Assembly (NCBI GenBank): GCA_011391295.1
Contig: JAABQT010000008.1
Coordinates: forward strand, 1 to 17,520
DNA from: Betaproteobacteria bacterium
Lineage (GTDB): Bacteria; Pseudomonadota; Gammaproteobacteria; Burkholderiales; SG8-39
DNA length: 17,520 nt
Reading direction: 5' to 3'
Under the pieces are notes generated by a model. It was not told the origin of the DNA. It searched no databases and saw only the letters and a list, made by a program, of their open reading frames with translations. Each line of letters starts with the position of its first letter. Positions within the stretch are counted from its first letter, which is position 1. Below are positions 1 to 5,360 of the stretch, one piece after another. The position numbers were made by a program, and so were the translations under genes.

Positions 1-211
1 CCTTGCCGATGCCGCGCCTGGCGAGGGCCGAGGCGAGGCGGCGGCAGCGCGCGTAGGTTTCCTGCCAGGTGAACCGGCGCGCGCCGTGGACCACGGCGGT
101 GCGGTCCGGATAAACGTAGGCCGCCCGCTCGATGAAGGACAGGGGCGTCAGCGGCGCGTGGTTGGCGGGATTCTTGTCGAGGCCCTGCTCGAAGGGATTG
201 GACTTCTGCAT
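1..211 (-). CDS. Acyl-CoA synthetase (AMP-dependent synthetase/ligase), N-terminal part
   Basis: The reverse strand reads from an ATG at 211 to the window edge: about 70 residues of an ORF continuing to the left. The protein begins MQKSNPFEQGLDKNPANHAP, followed by a 'PLSFIERAA-YPDRTAVVHG' stretch and 'FTWQETYARCRRLASAL'. This is the usual N-terminus of medium/long-chain acyl-CoA synthetases in beta- and gammaproteobacteria, enzymes that activate carboxylic acids with ATP to acyl-AMP and then acyl-CoA. The catalytic AMP-binding motifs lie outside the window, so substrate class cannot be judged. It lies downstream of the intI/DUF4258/DUF2283 genes on the same strand, beyond a hairpin terminator, and is probably a separate transcription unit. 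A TATACT sequence on the minus strand at about 227-222 could be a -10 box very close to the ATG. The family call is confident; the exact subfamily is not. Confidence 0.85.
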   Translation of the reverse strand, partial: MQKSNPFEQGLDKNPANHAPLTPLSFIERAAYVYPDRTAVVHGARRFTWQETYARCRRLASALARRGIGK

Positions 212-227
212 AAGTGAGGAAAGTATA

Positions 228-249
228 GCGCCGGGAACAACCCCGGCGC
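228..249 (-). terminator. Hairpin terminator after the intI/DUF4258/DUF2283 genes
   Basis: Eight perfect G/C-rich base pairs (228-235 with 242-249) enclose a 6-nt loop. On the minus strand the stem is followed by TATACTTTCC, a weak T-rich tract. It lies 20 nt beyond the DUF2283 stop and just before the acyl-CoA synthetase start, as expected for an intrinsic terminator closing the minus-strand operon. The short U-tract lowers certainty. Confidence 0.6.
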
Positions 250-268
250 GTCACCGCACCCGGCTGGT

Positions 269-475
269 TCAGCGCGGGGCGGCGCCCGCCAGGTACTCGA
301 TCCTGCCCGGATCCTCCACCCGCTTCGAGGCATCGAGGATCTCGATGCTGACCACGTTGCCGTCCCGGTCGTAGTCCAGGATCACGCCGGCATTGCCCTC
401 GTCGCTGTCGTGCACGGGCGCCGAACGCAGCAGGAGCGTCAGCGTGTCCGTTTCGGCGTCGTAGCGGGCTTTCAT
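269..475 (-). CDS. DUF2283 family small protein
   Basis: 68 residues starting [16 protein letters not shown], with the DUF2283 hallmarks: 'KxRYDxExDTLxL' at the N-terminus, then 'GVILDYDRDGNVVSIEILDAS' (residues about 30-50), and a short tail. DUF2283 proteins are small beta-rich proteins of unknown biochemical role that often sit next to DUF4258 genes. Such pairs have toxin-antitoxin-like architecture, but I know of no proven activity to assign here. The start codon overlaps the stop of the upstream DUF4258 gene by 4 nt (ATGA at 475-472), so translation is probably coupled. It is the last gene of the intI operon and precedes a hairpin terminator. Family assignment is confident; an antitoxin-like role is inference. 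Confidence 0.85.
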   Translation of the reverse strand: MKARYDAETDTLTLLLRSAPVHDSDEGNAGVILDYDRDGNVVSIEILDASKRVEDPGRIEYLAGAAPR

Positions 476-729
476 TCCTGCCTCCAGTATTTGGCGATGT
501 AACGCCTCCGGTAGACCGTCACCACGCTCGGCGGTTCGATACGGCGATCGACAATCGCGCGCAACAGGTACTCGCCGTCGGGAAAGTTTACCTTGCTTTG
601 AAGCGCCACGCGGCCCAGGCGTGCCTCGCGCTCCTGCTGCGGACTCTCGATCAGCCGTTCGACCAAAGCGCGCTCCAGCCCACGCCGCTCCATCTGCTCC
701 AGCGCATGCAGCGTGAGTCGGAGCTTCAT
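472..729 (-). CDS. DUF4258 family small protein (toxin-like)
   Basis: 85 residues. The protein starts [18 protein letters not shown] and ends with '[17 protein letters not shown]', matching the DUF4258 pattern of an N-terminal 'HALEQMxxRG' helix, a central beta region ('[15 protein letters not shown]') and a C-terminal 'VVTVYxxxxIxKYW'. DUF4258 is a small basic family often compared with RelE-type folds; the function is not established. The ATG at 729 overlaps the intI stop by 4 nt (ATGA, 729-726), and the gene's own stop overlaps the DUF2283 start the same way. I chose this start because the upstream reading in the same frame is a shadow of intI. The ORF is intact even though intI upstream carries a nonsense codon. 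Confidence 0.85.
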   Translation of the reverse strand: MKLRLTLHALEQMERRGLERALVERLIESPQQEREARLGRVALQSKVNFPDGEYLLRAIVDRRIEPPSVVTVYRRRYIAKYWRQE

Positions 730-1754
730 GGCCGGGTCCCGGCCTCCAGGCGGTCGAGCGGCCTCTTCACCCCGCGTCCGCCCTTGTTCCGCACGTGCGT
801 GTAGATCATGGTGGTGGACACGTCCGAGTGCCCGAGCAGTTCCTGCACCGTGCGGATGTCGTAGCCGGCCTCGAGCAGATGCGTGGCGAAGGAATGCCGG
901 AGCGTGTGGCAACTCACGTGCTTCGCGATGCCGGCCGCGCGCACCGCCTCGTGCACCGCGCGCTGCGGCACCGATTCGAACAGGTGATGACGCCGCAGCA
1001 CCCCGTCGTCGGGGTCCGCCGAGCGATGCTTGGAGGGAAACACGAACTGCCACGCCCACTCGCGTCCCGCGCGCGGCTACTTGCGCGCCAGCGCATAGGG
1101 CATGTTCACCTCGCCGTAGCCCTCCTTCAGGTCCCGCGCGTGCAACCCCTTCACCCGGTTCAGGTGCGCGCGCAGCGGCTCCACCAGCTTCTCCGGCAAC
1201 ATCGTCACCCGGTCCTTGTCCCCCTTGCCGTCGCGCACGAGGACCTGCCGGTACTCCAGGTCCACGTCCTTCACCCGCAGGCGCAGGCACTCCATCACCC
1301 GCAGCCCTGCGCCGTACAACAGACTCACCACCAGCCACCGCACTCCCGTCAGCTGCGCCAGCAGCGACTCCACCTCCGTACGCGTCAGCACCGTGGGCAG
1401 CCGCGGCGGACGCTTCGCGCGCACCAGTCCGTCCAGCCACGCCAGATCCTTCCCCAGCACCTCCTTGTAGAGAAACAGCAGCGCCGACAGCGCCTGGTTC
1501 TGCGTGCCGCCGGCCACGTTGCGCGCCGACGCAAGATCATTGAGGAACGCCGTCACCTCCGCCTCCCCCAACTCGCGCGGGTGCCGCTTGCCGTGGAAGT
1601 AGATGAAGCGCTTGATCCAGTGCACGTACGCTTCTTCGGTACGGCGGCTGTAGTACTTGCGCCGGATCGCTTCGTGCACCTGCGTCAGCAGGCGGGGCGG
1701 GTTATCTGTTTTCTTGATATCAGGTCGAACTGAACCTTCTGATTTCTCGTCCAT
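726..1754 (-). pseudogene. intI: Integron integrase IntI interrupted by an in-frame amber codon
   Basis: This is a tyrosine recombinase that would catalyse attI x attC cassette integration and excision. Read through the stop, it is 341 residues. The tyrosine-recombinase catalytic set is present: Arg152 in 'GAGLRVMECLRLR', His283 and Arg286 in '[13 protein letters not shown]', His309 in 'LLGHSDVS' and Tyr318 in 'TTMIYTHV'. The insert that distinguishes IntI from XerC/D lies between the Arg-I and HxxR boxes ('[20 protein letters not shown]', then 'GVLRRHH'). Codon 226, inside that insert, is TAG (1079-1077) where IntI1 has Tyr in 'ERKYPRAG'; TAC to TAG is one base change. The frame continues cleanly on both sides, with no indel. 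A strong Shine-Dalgarno (GGGAGGAAGGA) directly precedes the ATG. The truncated 225-residue product lacks His283, Arg286, His309 and Tyr318 and should be inactive unless the amber is read through or is a sequencing error. Confidence 0.9.
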
Positions 1755-1823
1755 TCCTTCCTCCCAAGGCGGCTATCCTCTTATACGCATGCGCGCAATC
1801 GAGCAGCCTGCGCGCGGCGGACG

Positions 1824-1829
1824 TATAGT
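1824..1829 (+). promoter_or_regulatory. Candidate -10 box of the cassette promoter (Pc)
   Basis: TATAGT lies between intI and attI, pointing into the cassette array, 32 nt upstream of the attI ORF start. I see no good -35 hexamer 16-18 nt upstream (GAGCAG at the best spacing), so this is only a candidate. The position fits what is known of chromosomal integrons, where Pc lies near attI. Confidence 0.3.
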
Positions 1830-1861
1830 CAGAGCGCTAAACGCTTGATGGAGAGGGAAGG

Positions 1862-1926
1862 ATGACAAGCCAAGTGTCCGGCCTGCCGTGTTACATCGCA
1901 AATACGCAGTTCACTACACGTTGGGC
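1862..1926 (+). other. attI: attI recombination region of the integron
   Basis: The cassette junction is the core site GTTGGGC at 1920-1926 (consensus GTTRRRY), cut between G1920 and T1921. Two further GTT-type boxes lie just upstream (GTTACAT 1890-1896 and GTTCACT 1909-1915) and could be accessory integrase-binding repeats as in other attI sites. The junction is supported independently: the first cassette's attC begins at 2681 with GCCCAAC, the exact complement of GTTGGGC. The left limit is arbitrary. Confidence 0.75.
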
Positions 1927-1939
1927 CTCACTGCGATGA
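1862..1939 (+). CDS. attI-crossing leader ORF, 25 codons
   Basis: An ATG at 1862 preceded by a good Shine-Dalgarno (GGAGAGGGAAGG immediately upstream) opens a 25-codon ORF starting MTSQVSGLPCYIAN. It crosses the attI/cassette junction at 1920/1921 and ends in a TGA at 1937-1939. The stop overlaps the ATG of the first cassette gene (ATGA at 1936-1939). The cassette gene itself has no visible ribosome-binding site. The arrangement parallels the short attI1 ORF of class 1 integrons, reported to help translate first cassettes lacking a ribosome-binding site. The residues past the junction (W-A-S-L-R) come from the cassette and would change with each insertion. Translation is inferred, not shown. 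Confidence 0.5.
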   Translation: MTSQVSGLPCYIANTQFTTRWASLR

Positions 1940-2679
1940 CGATCATTCGACGATTTATCTGTTTAGTTCTTGCAATGATGTGTGCCGTCGCGTCCGCCGC
2001 AGATGGCAGATTCTCTGAACCCACAGCACTCGGTCGCTGGATTACCTATTACTACGTGCAGCCGGAACCGCAGCTCGTTGGTGAGGCCGTTCGCGCCGCC
2101 AGCTCGCAAGGCTTTATGAAAGAAGGAAGGGGTGCGCCGCCATTCTTCGGTTTTATCGCCGGAGTCTTGGGCAAGAATCCCGAGATGGCCCGGCCTCTTG
2201 CCGAAAAGCTGACGTCGCTTCCCGAGATCGACCAACCTGTGCTTGTTCTCGCCATTTGGTATTCGGGTCATCCCGATACGAAGCAACTTCTCGGGGCCTT
2301 GCTTAATTCAATGCCGGCACAGAAGCAAATGATCGAGCATTTTCTGGCCAACACACCACCCGGAATCCTCGATCTACCTCTGGAGCAGGGGCCATGGGTA
2401 CTTGATGCTCTCTGGGGCTACTTCATGGCAACCGGTGATGATTCGCCCATTGTCAGAATTATTGGCGCCTTACCTTGGTTCAACGTACGTGGCGACATAC
2501 CACGCCTTTCGGTCGGTGGTGCAGCCAGGTGGTCGCTTACATCAAATGCCGTTCAACACGAACGGGTCTTGGCAGTCTGTCGTGAGCAGTTGAAAACACA
2601 AACTCAGGAGGTCGTGGAAGTTCTCAAAGAGGTCGTAGAGTCCGCTGAGTCTGATCTGAGGGGGCACCGCAAACCGTGA
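1936..2679 (+). CDS. Exported protein of unknown function (cassette 1)
   Basis: 247 residues with a clear Sec signal peptide: MTIIRRF, a hydrophobic core, then cleavage probably after 'AVASA' (residue about 21). The mature part has a Trp/Tyr-rich start ('GRWITYYYVQPEP'), several helices, a conserved-looking 'ALWGYFMATGDDSPIVRIIGALPWF' region (short pieces quoted from about residues 155-180) and a charged C-terminal helix. I do not recognise a domain; similar exported proteins of this kind occur as cassettes and in proteobacterial genomes. I chose the ATG at 1936 because the signal peptide starts there and because it overlaps the stop of the attI leader ORF; an in-frame GTG at 1888 lies inside attI and would bury the signal peptide. 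The stop lies 1 nt before the attC, typical of cassettes. Confidence 0.8.
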   Translation: MTIIRRFICLVLAMMCAVASAADGRFSEPTALGRWITYYYVQPEPQLVGEAVRAASSQGFMKEGRGAPPFFGFIAGVLGKNPEMARPLAEKLTSLPEIDQPVLVLAIWYSGHPDTKQLLGALLNSMPAQKQMIEHFLANTPPGILDLPLEQGPWVLDALWGYFMATGDDSPIVRIIGALPWFNVRGDIPRLSVGGAARWSLTSNAVQHERVLAVCREQLKTQTQEVVEVLKEVVESAESDLRGHRKP

Positions 2680-2680
2680 G

Positions 2681-2767
2681 GCCCAACCCGGCAGCCCAGC
2701 GGACGCGCGGGAAGCGTCACGGCATGCAAAGGTCGGTGGCTGCGCGCCGCTGGCTTCCACGTTAGCT
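2681..2767 (+). repeat. attC: attC of cassette 1
   Basis: R'' GCCCAAC (2681-2687) and R' GTTAGCT (2761-2767), with imperfect inverted arms between them such as CCCAGCGG facing CCGCTGG. R'' is complementary to the cassette's 5' end at 1920-1926. Confidence 0.88.
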
Positions 2768-2774
2768 GGCAACA

Positions 2775-3257
2775 ATGAACGTGTTCCCCCAACCACCGGT
2801 ATCGGCTGTAACGCGTCTTCTGACAGAGGCAGGATTGCCTTCGTCGGACCTTACCGCAGCACACCTAGAGAACTTTTTCGGCTGTGGCTCCACGAGTGCT
2901 CCGGACGGAATCGTGGGAGTCGAGTTGTACGAATCGGTAGCACTACTCCGATCGCTTGCGGTCAGTGCAAGTTGTCGGGGCCGAGGCTGCGGCACGGAAC
3001 TCGTCGCACACGCGGAGCGCTTCGCCCAGTCACATGGGGCAAAGGACATCTATCTTCTTACCACCACGGCGGAGCGCTTTTTCGAACGGCTGGGTTATGC
3101 ACGCGTGCAGCGCGAGGCCGCGCCGGTAGCGATACAGCGCACACAAGAGTTCTCGACGTTGTGCTCGGCAAGCTCCACCTTAATGGCCAAGCGGTTGCCA
3201 GCTAACCCCACAGTCGAGAGGGACGCGCGCAAGAGCGGCGCGCGCTCCTCACTGTGA
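2775..3257 (+). CDS. arsN2: GNAT acetyltransferase, ArsN2-like (cassette 2)
   Basis: 160 residues forming a single GNAT domain. It starts MNVFPQPPVSAVTRLLTEAG, followed by 'LPSSDLTAAHLENFFGCG', 'VGVELYESVALLRSLAVS' (beta4), the acetyl-CoA pyrophosphate loop 'CRGRGCGTELVAHAERFA', then 'GAKDIYLLTTTAERFFERLGY' and 'EFSTLCSASSTLMAKRL'. This order matches ArsN2, an acetyltransferase family found in ars operons, whose physiological substrate I cannot state with confidence. The last 18 or so residues (from 'ANPTVERD') are encoded by the attC itself, because the ORF has no stop before R'' and ends 3 nt before the R' box. No Shine-Dalgarno is visible 5-10 nt before the ATG; the cassette may rely on upstream transcription. 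A lone ArsN2 outside an ars operon is unusual. Confidence 0.87.
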   Translation: MNVFPQPPVSAVTRLLTEAGLPSSDLTAAHLENFFGCGSTSAPDGIVGVELYESVALLRSLAVSASCRGRGCGTELVAHAERFAQSHGAKDIYLLTTTAERFFERLGYARVQREAAPVAIQRTQEFSTLCSASSTLMAKRLPANPTVERDARKSGARSSL

Positions 3258-3266
3258 ACGTTAAAG
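3200..3266 (+). repeat. attC: attC of cassette 2
   Basis: R'' AGCTAAC (3200-3206) and R' GTTAAAG (3260-3266), 67 nt, with arms CAGTCGAGAG and CTCCTCACTG and GCGCGC tracts near the tip. R'' complements the cassette start GTTAGCT at 2761. The arsN2 reading frame runs through most of it. Confidence 0.87.
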
Positions 3267-3283
3267 CGCGGCAAAGTCGGCGC

Positions 3284-3312
3284 TTGACCGCCTTTCCAAG
3301 CGTATATACAAT
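3284..3312 (+). promoter_or_regulatory. Promoter of brnT/brnA, cassette 3
   Basis: TTGACC (3284-3289), a 17-nt spacer and TACAAT (3307-3312) form a near-consensus sigma-70 promoter inside the cassette. The predicted start site falls at or beside the A of the brnT ATG (3319), implying a leaderless mRNA. The palindrome GTATATAC (3302-3309) overlaps the -10 and is a possible BrnA operator. Confidence 0.7.
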
Positions 3313-3318
3313 GCGTAA

Positions 3319-3594
3319 ATGCGCTTTACGTGGGATGAGCGAAAGCGAAAAGCAAATCTCCGAGATCACGGGTTTGACTTCGCCGATGCCAGGCGCGTAT
3401 TTGAAGGGTTCACAACGACCTACGAAGACGATCGCTTTTCCTATGGCGAGCAGCGTTTCGTCACCCTAGGTCTGCTGAATGGGGTTGCCGTTTCGATCGT
3501 GCACCTGGAATCCCGCGAACGCATTCACGTGATCTCGTTTCGGCGAGCGACTCGACATGAAGAACACTACCTCTTCAAAAGCCTCCAAAACTGA
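3319..3594 (+). CDS. brnT: BrnT family toxin (cassette 3)
   Basis: 91 residues with the BrnT signature: N-terminal 'MRFTWDERKRKANLRDHGFD', then 'FADARRVFEG', 'YEDDRFSYGEQRFVTLGLLNG' and C-terminal 'RIHVISFRRATRHEEHYL'. BrnT is a RelE-fold toxin of type II systems that blocks translation by RNA cleavage and is bound by BrnA. The order is toxin first, as usual for BrnTA. The gene overlaps brnA by 38 nt. The ATG at 3319 is fixed by the promoter 6 nt upstream and by family N-termini; no Shine-Dalgarno can fit between them, so initiation would be leaderless. This is the first of three BrnTA pairs in the array, and they are clearly diverged from each other. Confidence 0.92.
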   Translation: MRFTWDERKRKANLRDHGFDFADARRVFEGFTTTYEDDRFSYGEQRFVTLGLLNGVAVSIVHLESRERIHVISFRRATRHEEHYLFKSLQN

Positions 3595-3835
3595 TTGGGG
3601 GCGCGTCAAATCCATGAAAAACCGTGATATCAAAATCACGACCGAGCATCCCGAGTTGGATGTCAATCACATCGCCCGGGTCATCGTACGCAAGGGTCTG
3701 AAGCCTGTTGAAGCGAAGAGGTCCATCTCTCTTCGCGTGGATGCGGAGGTGCTCGCGTGGTTTCAGGCGCAAGGCCCTGGTTACCAAACGCGCATGAACG
3801 CCGTATTGAAGGCGTTCAAGGATGCCTCGCTTTAA
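3557..3835 (+). CDS. brnA: BrnA family antitoxin (cassette 3)
   Basis: 92 residues. A Lys/Ser-rich start (MKNTTSSKASKTDWGRVKSM) leads to the BrnA-type DNA-binding core 'KRSISLRVDAEVLAWFQAQG' and 'GYQTRMNAVLKAFKDASL', a ribbon-helix-helix-like region that neutralises BrnT and represses the operon. The start overlaps the end of brnT; a later in-frame ATG at 3614 would remove the overlap, but the longer start has the 'KTDWxRVKxM' segment common in the family. The TAA stop lies inside the R'' box of the attC (CTTTAAC), so the cassette carries almost no spare sequence. Confidence 0.9.
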   Translation: MKNTTSSKASKTDWGRVKSMKNRDIKITTEHPELDVNHIARVIVRKGLKPVEAKRSISLRVDAEVLAWFQAQGPGYQTRMNAVLKAFKDASL

Positions 3836-3898
3836 CCCGGCGCCGCACACGGACGTGCGCCGTGAAACCGGCGCACGCCGGTGGGCTCCACGTTAAGT
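3830..3898 (+). repeat. attC: attC of cassette 3
   Basis: R'' CTTTAAC (3830-3836) and R' GTTAAGT (3892-3898), 69 nt. Strong internal pairing, for example CCGGCGC(CG) with CGGCGCACG-type arms. R'' complements the cassette start GTTAAAG at 3260 and contains the brnA stop codon. Confidence 0.88.
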
Positions 3899-3927
3899 TG
3901 CATGTCGGCATCCGCCGCTCTTACTTG

Positions 3928-3956
3928 TTGCAACGATAGGTTTCTGTAGATACAAT
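3928..3956 (+). promoter_or_regulatory. Promoter of brnT/brnA, cassette 4
   Basis: TTGCAA (3928-3933), a 17-nt spacer and TACAAT (3951-3956), ending 5 nt before the brnT ATG at 3962. The -10 matches that of cassettes 3 and 7 and again predicts leaderless mRNA. The palindrome GTTGCAAC at the -35 is a possible operator. Confidence 0.6.
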
Positions 3957-3961
3957 AACCT

Positions 3962-4237
3962 ATGCACCTGACCTTCGACCCGATTAAACGGGCGAGGACA
4001 TTGGCGGAACGCGGTCTGGACTTTGAGGACGCTGCCGTCGTCTTCCGAGGTTTAACGGTTGAGATCGAAGACAGGCGCAGGAACTACGGTGAAACCCGGA
4101 TCATCTGCTATGGGCTGCTGGCTGCTCGCCTTGTCGTGATCGCCTATACGCCTCGGGGTACCGTCCGCCACGTATTCAGTATGCGAAAGGCCAATGACCG
4201 TGAAAAAGCACTCCTCGCGCCGCACTTTGAAGTCTGA
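3962..4237 (+). CDS. brnT: BrnT family toxin (cassette 4)
   Basis: 91 residues: 'MHLTFDPIKRARTLAERGLD', 'FEDAAVVFRGLTVEIEDRR', 'NYGETRIICYGLLAARLVV' and 'GTVRHVFSMRKANDREKALL'. This is the BrnT pattern of an N-terminal 'FDPxKxxxNxxxxGL' helix and a C-terminal 'HVxSMRKAxxRE' segment with conserved basic residues. It is a predicted translation-blocking ribonuclease toxin. It overlaps the following brnA by 44 nt. The start is supported by the promoter immediately upstream, with no room for a Shine-Dalgarno. The sequence differs strongly from the BrnT of cassettes 3 and 7, so the three pairs probably do not cross-neutralise (inference). Confidence 0.9.
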   Translation: MHLTFDPIKRARTLAERGLDFEDAAVVFRGLTVEIEDRRRNYGETRIICYGLLAARLVVIAYTPRGTVRHVFSMRKANDREKALLAPHFEV

Positions 4238-4469
4238 CCTTGCCAGGGTCGACGCTCATGAAATTCGGTCACACGAGTACAAGGAACTGCCCGAGCTAAC
4301 CGAGCGAAACCTGCAACGCGCTGTGGTGAACAAGGGCGGGCGTCCGCGCTCGGCCAATCCCCGGAAGCTCATCTCCCTCCGACTTCCCGTAGACGTAATC
4401 GAACGATGGAAGGCGACAGGCCCGGGTTGGCAAACTCGTATTGCAGAACGTCTCAGCAGGATTCGCTGA
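4194..4469 (+). CDS. brnA: BrnA family antitoxin (cassette 4)
   Basis: 91 residues with a basic N-terminus (MTVKKHSSRRTLKSDLARVD), an acidic middle ('EYKELPELTERNLQRAVV') and the BrnA core 'GRPRSANPRKLISLRLPVDV', 'IERWKATGPGWQTRIAERLS'. The 'GxGWQTRIxxxL' end is typical of the family. It is predicted to bind its partner BrnT and the operon promoter. Translation is likely coupled to brnT through the 44-nt overlap. The TGA stop lies 7 nt before the attC R'' box. Confidence 0.9.
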   Translation: MTVKKHSSRRTLKSDLARVDAHEIRSHEYKELPELTERNLQRAVVNKGGRPRSANPRKLISLRLPVDVIERWKATGPGWQTRIAERLSRIR

Positions 4470-4476
4470 GCATGCA

Positions 4477-4560
4477 ACTTAACAGCGCGGCGCAGAGCGA
4501 CGCTTTTCGCTCGGCGCTACGCGCGCCTACGCCCAGCGCGCCTGGCCGCGAACGTTAGAC
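4477..4560 (+). repeat. attC: attC of cassette 4
   Basis: R'' ACTTAAC (4477-4483) and R' GTTAGAC (4554-4560), 84 nt. Inner arms include GAGCGACG/CGCTCGGCGCT-type and GCGCGC pairings. R'' complements the cassette start GTTAAGT at 3892. Confidence 0.88.
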
Positions 4561-4591
4561 GGCAGTAAATGACAACGCGCGTTGGCAGCTG

Positions 4592-4835
4592 ATGTACTTC
4601 GAGATCGTCGGGGAGTTAACGCATGTCGAAACGTTCGCTACCGGCTCGTCTATTCGAGAACTCCCCCGACTGCGGAAGCTCTACGGCCGTGGCCGATGGC
4701 GGAAGCGCAAAGGCATCGCCCGCGTGCGTCTGCCGGACGGCACGGCACGGCACGGCACGCCTAGCCGAGGTACACTGGTATGAGGCCCACGGCATCGGGC
4801 GCAAAGAGCTCAAGATCAAGCGCTACATCGAGTGA
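4592..4835 (+). pseudogene. Small protein of unknown family, frameshifted in a GGCAC repeat (cassette 5, gene a)
   Basis: The ATG at 4592 opens MYFEIVGELTHVETFATG, followed by 'LRKLYGRGRWRKRKGIARVRL' (positions about 4664-4735). A second frame continues 'RLAEVHWYEAHGIGRKELKI' and ends at 4835. Joined, they would give about 77 residues. The break is a tract of four GGCAC copies (4739-4758). Two copies, or five, would restore one frame ('LPDGTARLAEVHW'). The same family occurs in cassette 6 ('YGKGRWRKTKRIALVRL', 'LHGYEAHGVGKKEI'), which confirms the frame on both sides. I know of no function. As read, translation stops at 4783 with a scrambled tail. Expansion of the repeat could be a fixed mutation, phase variation or a sequencing artefact. 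Confidence 0.75.
4739..4758 (+). repeat. Pentanucleotide tandem repeat (GGCAC)x4 inside a coding region
   Basis: Four perfect, uninterrupted copies of GGCAC lie exactly where the reading frame of the surrounding gene breaks. The unit is not a multiple of three, so each gain or loss of one copy changes the frame. Confidence 0.85.
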
Positions 4836-4839
4836 ACCC

Positions 4840-5061
4840 GTGAAAGCCAAGCAATTTGCGGTCTGCCTGAAAAACGACGGCTACGAGGTGTCGCTGGAAC
4901 GTCGGAAGATCTATCAAGTGCTCCCGGATTCCGACGCGGCGAAGCACCGGCAAATTCGGATCATTGACGAGTCAGGCGACGACTACCTTTACCCGCAGAA
5001 CTTCTTCGCGCCGATTGAGCTTCCTCAGCCAATCCGCCGAGCCGTCCTGGCTGCCGTCTAA
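4840..5061 (+). CDS. Small protein of unknown family (cassette 5, gene b)
   Basis: 73 residues from a GTG at 4840, 4 nt after the end of gene a. It reads 'VKAKQFAVCLKNDGYEVSLE', 'RRKIYQVLPDSDAAKHRQIR', 'IIDESGDDYLYPQNFFAPIE' and 'LPQPIRRAVLAAV'. The pattern of short beta strands ending 'RxIDESGxDYLYPxxFFxPIELP' also appears, damaged, in cassette 6. I recognise it as a recurrent small-protein family in environmental proteobacteria but know no function. An earlier in-frame ATG at 4780 would overlap gene a and add a non-conserved, Ser-rich segment, so GTG 4840 is preferred. The TAA stop lies inside the attC R'' box. It is intact, in contrast to its partner gene a. Confidence 0.75.
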   Translation: MKAKQFAVCLKNDGYEVSLERRKIYQVLPDSDAAKHRQIRIIDESGDDYLYPQNFFAPIELPQPIRRAVLAAV

Positions 5062-5148
5062 CCCTGCGGCGCACCGCGACGCGCAGCAAGCACCGCGCCA
5101 AGTTTTCGCTTTTTGGCGGCCGCGCGCGGGTGGCCGCGAACGTTATGC
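5056..5148 (+). repeat. attC: attC of cassette 5
   Basis: R'' GTCTAAC (5056-5062) and R' GTTATGC (5142-5148), 93 nt, the longest of the set. Facing arms include TGCGGCGC/GGCGGCCGCGCG-type segments. R'' complements the cassette start GTTAGAC at 4554. Confidence 0.88.
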
Positions 5149-5360
5149 CGCACGAAAACAGGGCCCGCATTGGCTGTATCGATCCATCTTGAAGACCTCT
5201 AGACTCACTCTGTGGATGACACAAAGAAGCCTCTACCTCTAACACAGCGCGCCGCCAGTACAGGGCATATACATGGGCACTTGGAGATTTCGGTTTCCGG
5301 ACTGCCACTTCCTGTATTTGGGGTATTGGGGTTTGGCCTCTTTTAGCACCTGTTACCCGC
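5143..5360 (+). other. Leader region of cassette 6, no convincing gene
   Basis: 218 nt between the cassette cut site and the diguanylate cyclase ORF. No ORF with family features is visible on either strand. The first 40 nt weakly resemble the leader of cassette 5 (both contain a CGC-TTGGC-TG-AT run before where gene a would start), but the N-terminus of gene a is not present. The last 80 nt contain a locally T/G-rich stretch (5318-5345). I see no good promoter or Shine-Dalgarno for the downstream gene. Confidence 0.5.

Noticed and set aside
795..1733. 312-residue plus-strand ORF opposite intI
   Set aside because: Shadow of intI on the other strand; His/Arg/Gln-rich with no family features, while the minus frame has all tyrosine-recombinase catalytic motifs.
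1755..1860. LexA (SOS) box controlling intI
   Set aside because: Many integron integrases are SOS-controlled, but I found no CTG-N10-CAG site of acceptable quality between intI and attI.
5237..5243. CTCTAAC as an extra attC R'' box that would split cassette 6
   Set aside because: No matching cassette start (GTTAGAG) upstream and no R' box or good stem after it; the 5142/8379 pair explains the ends better.
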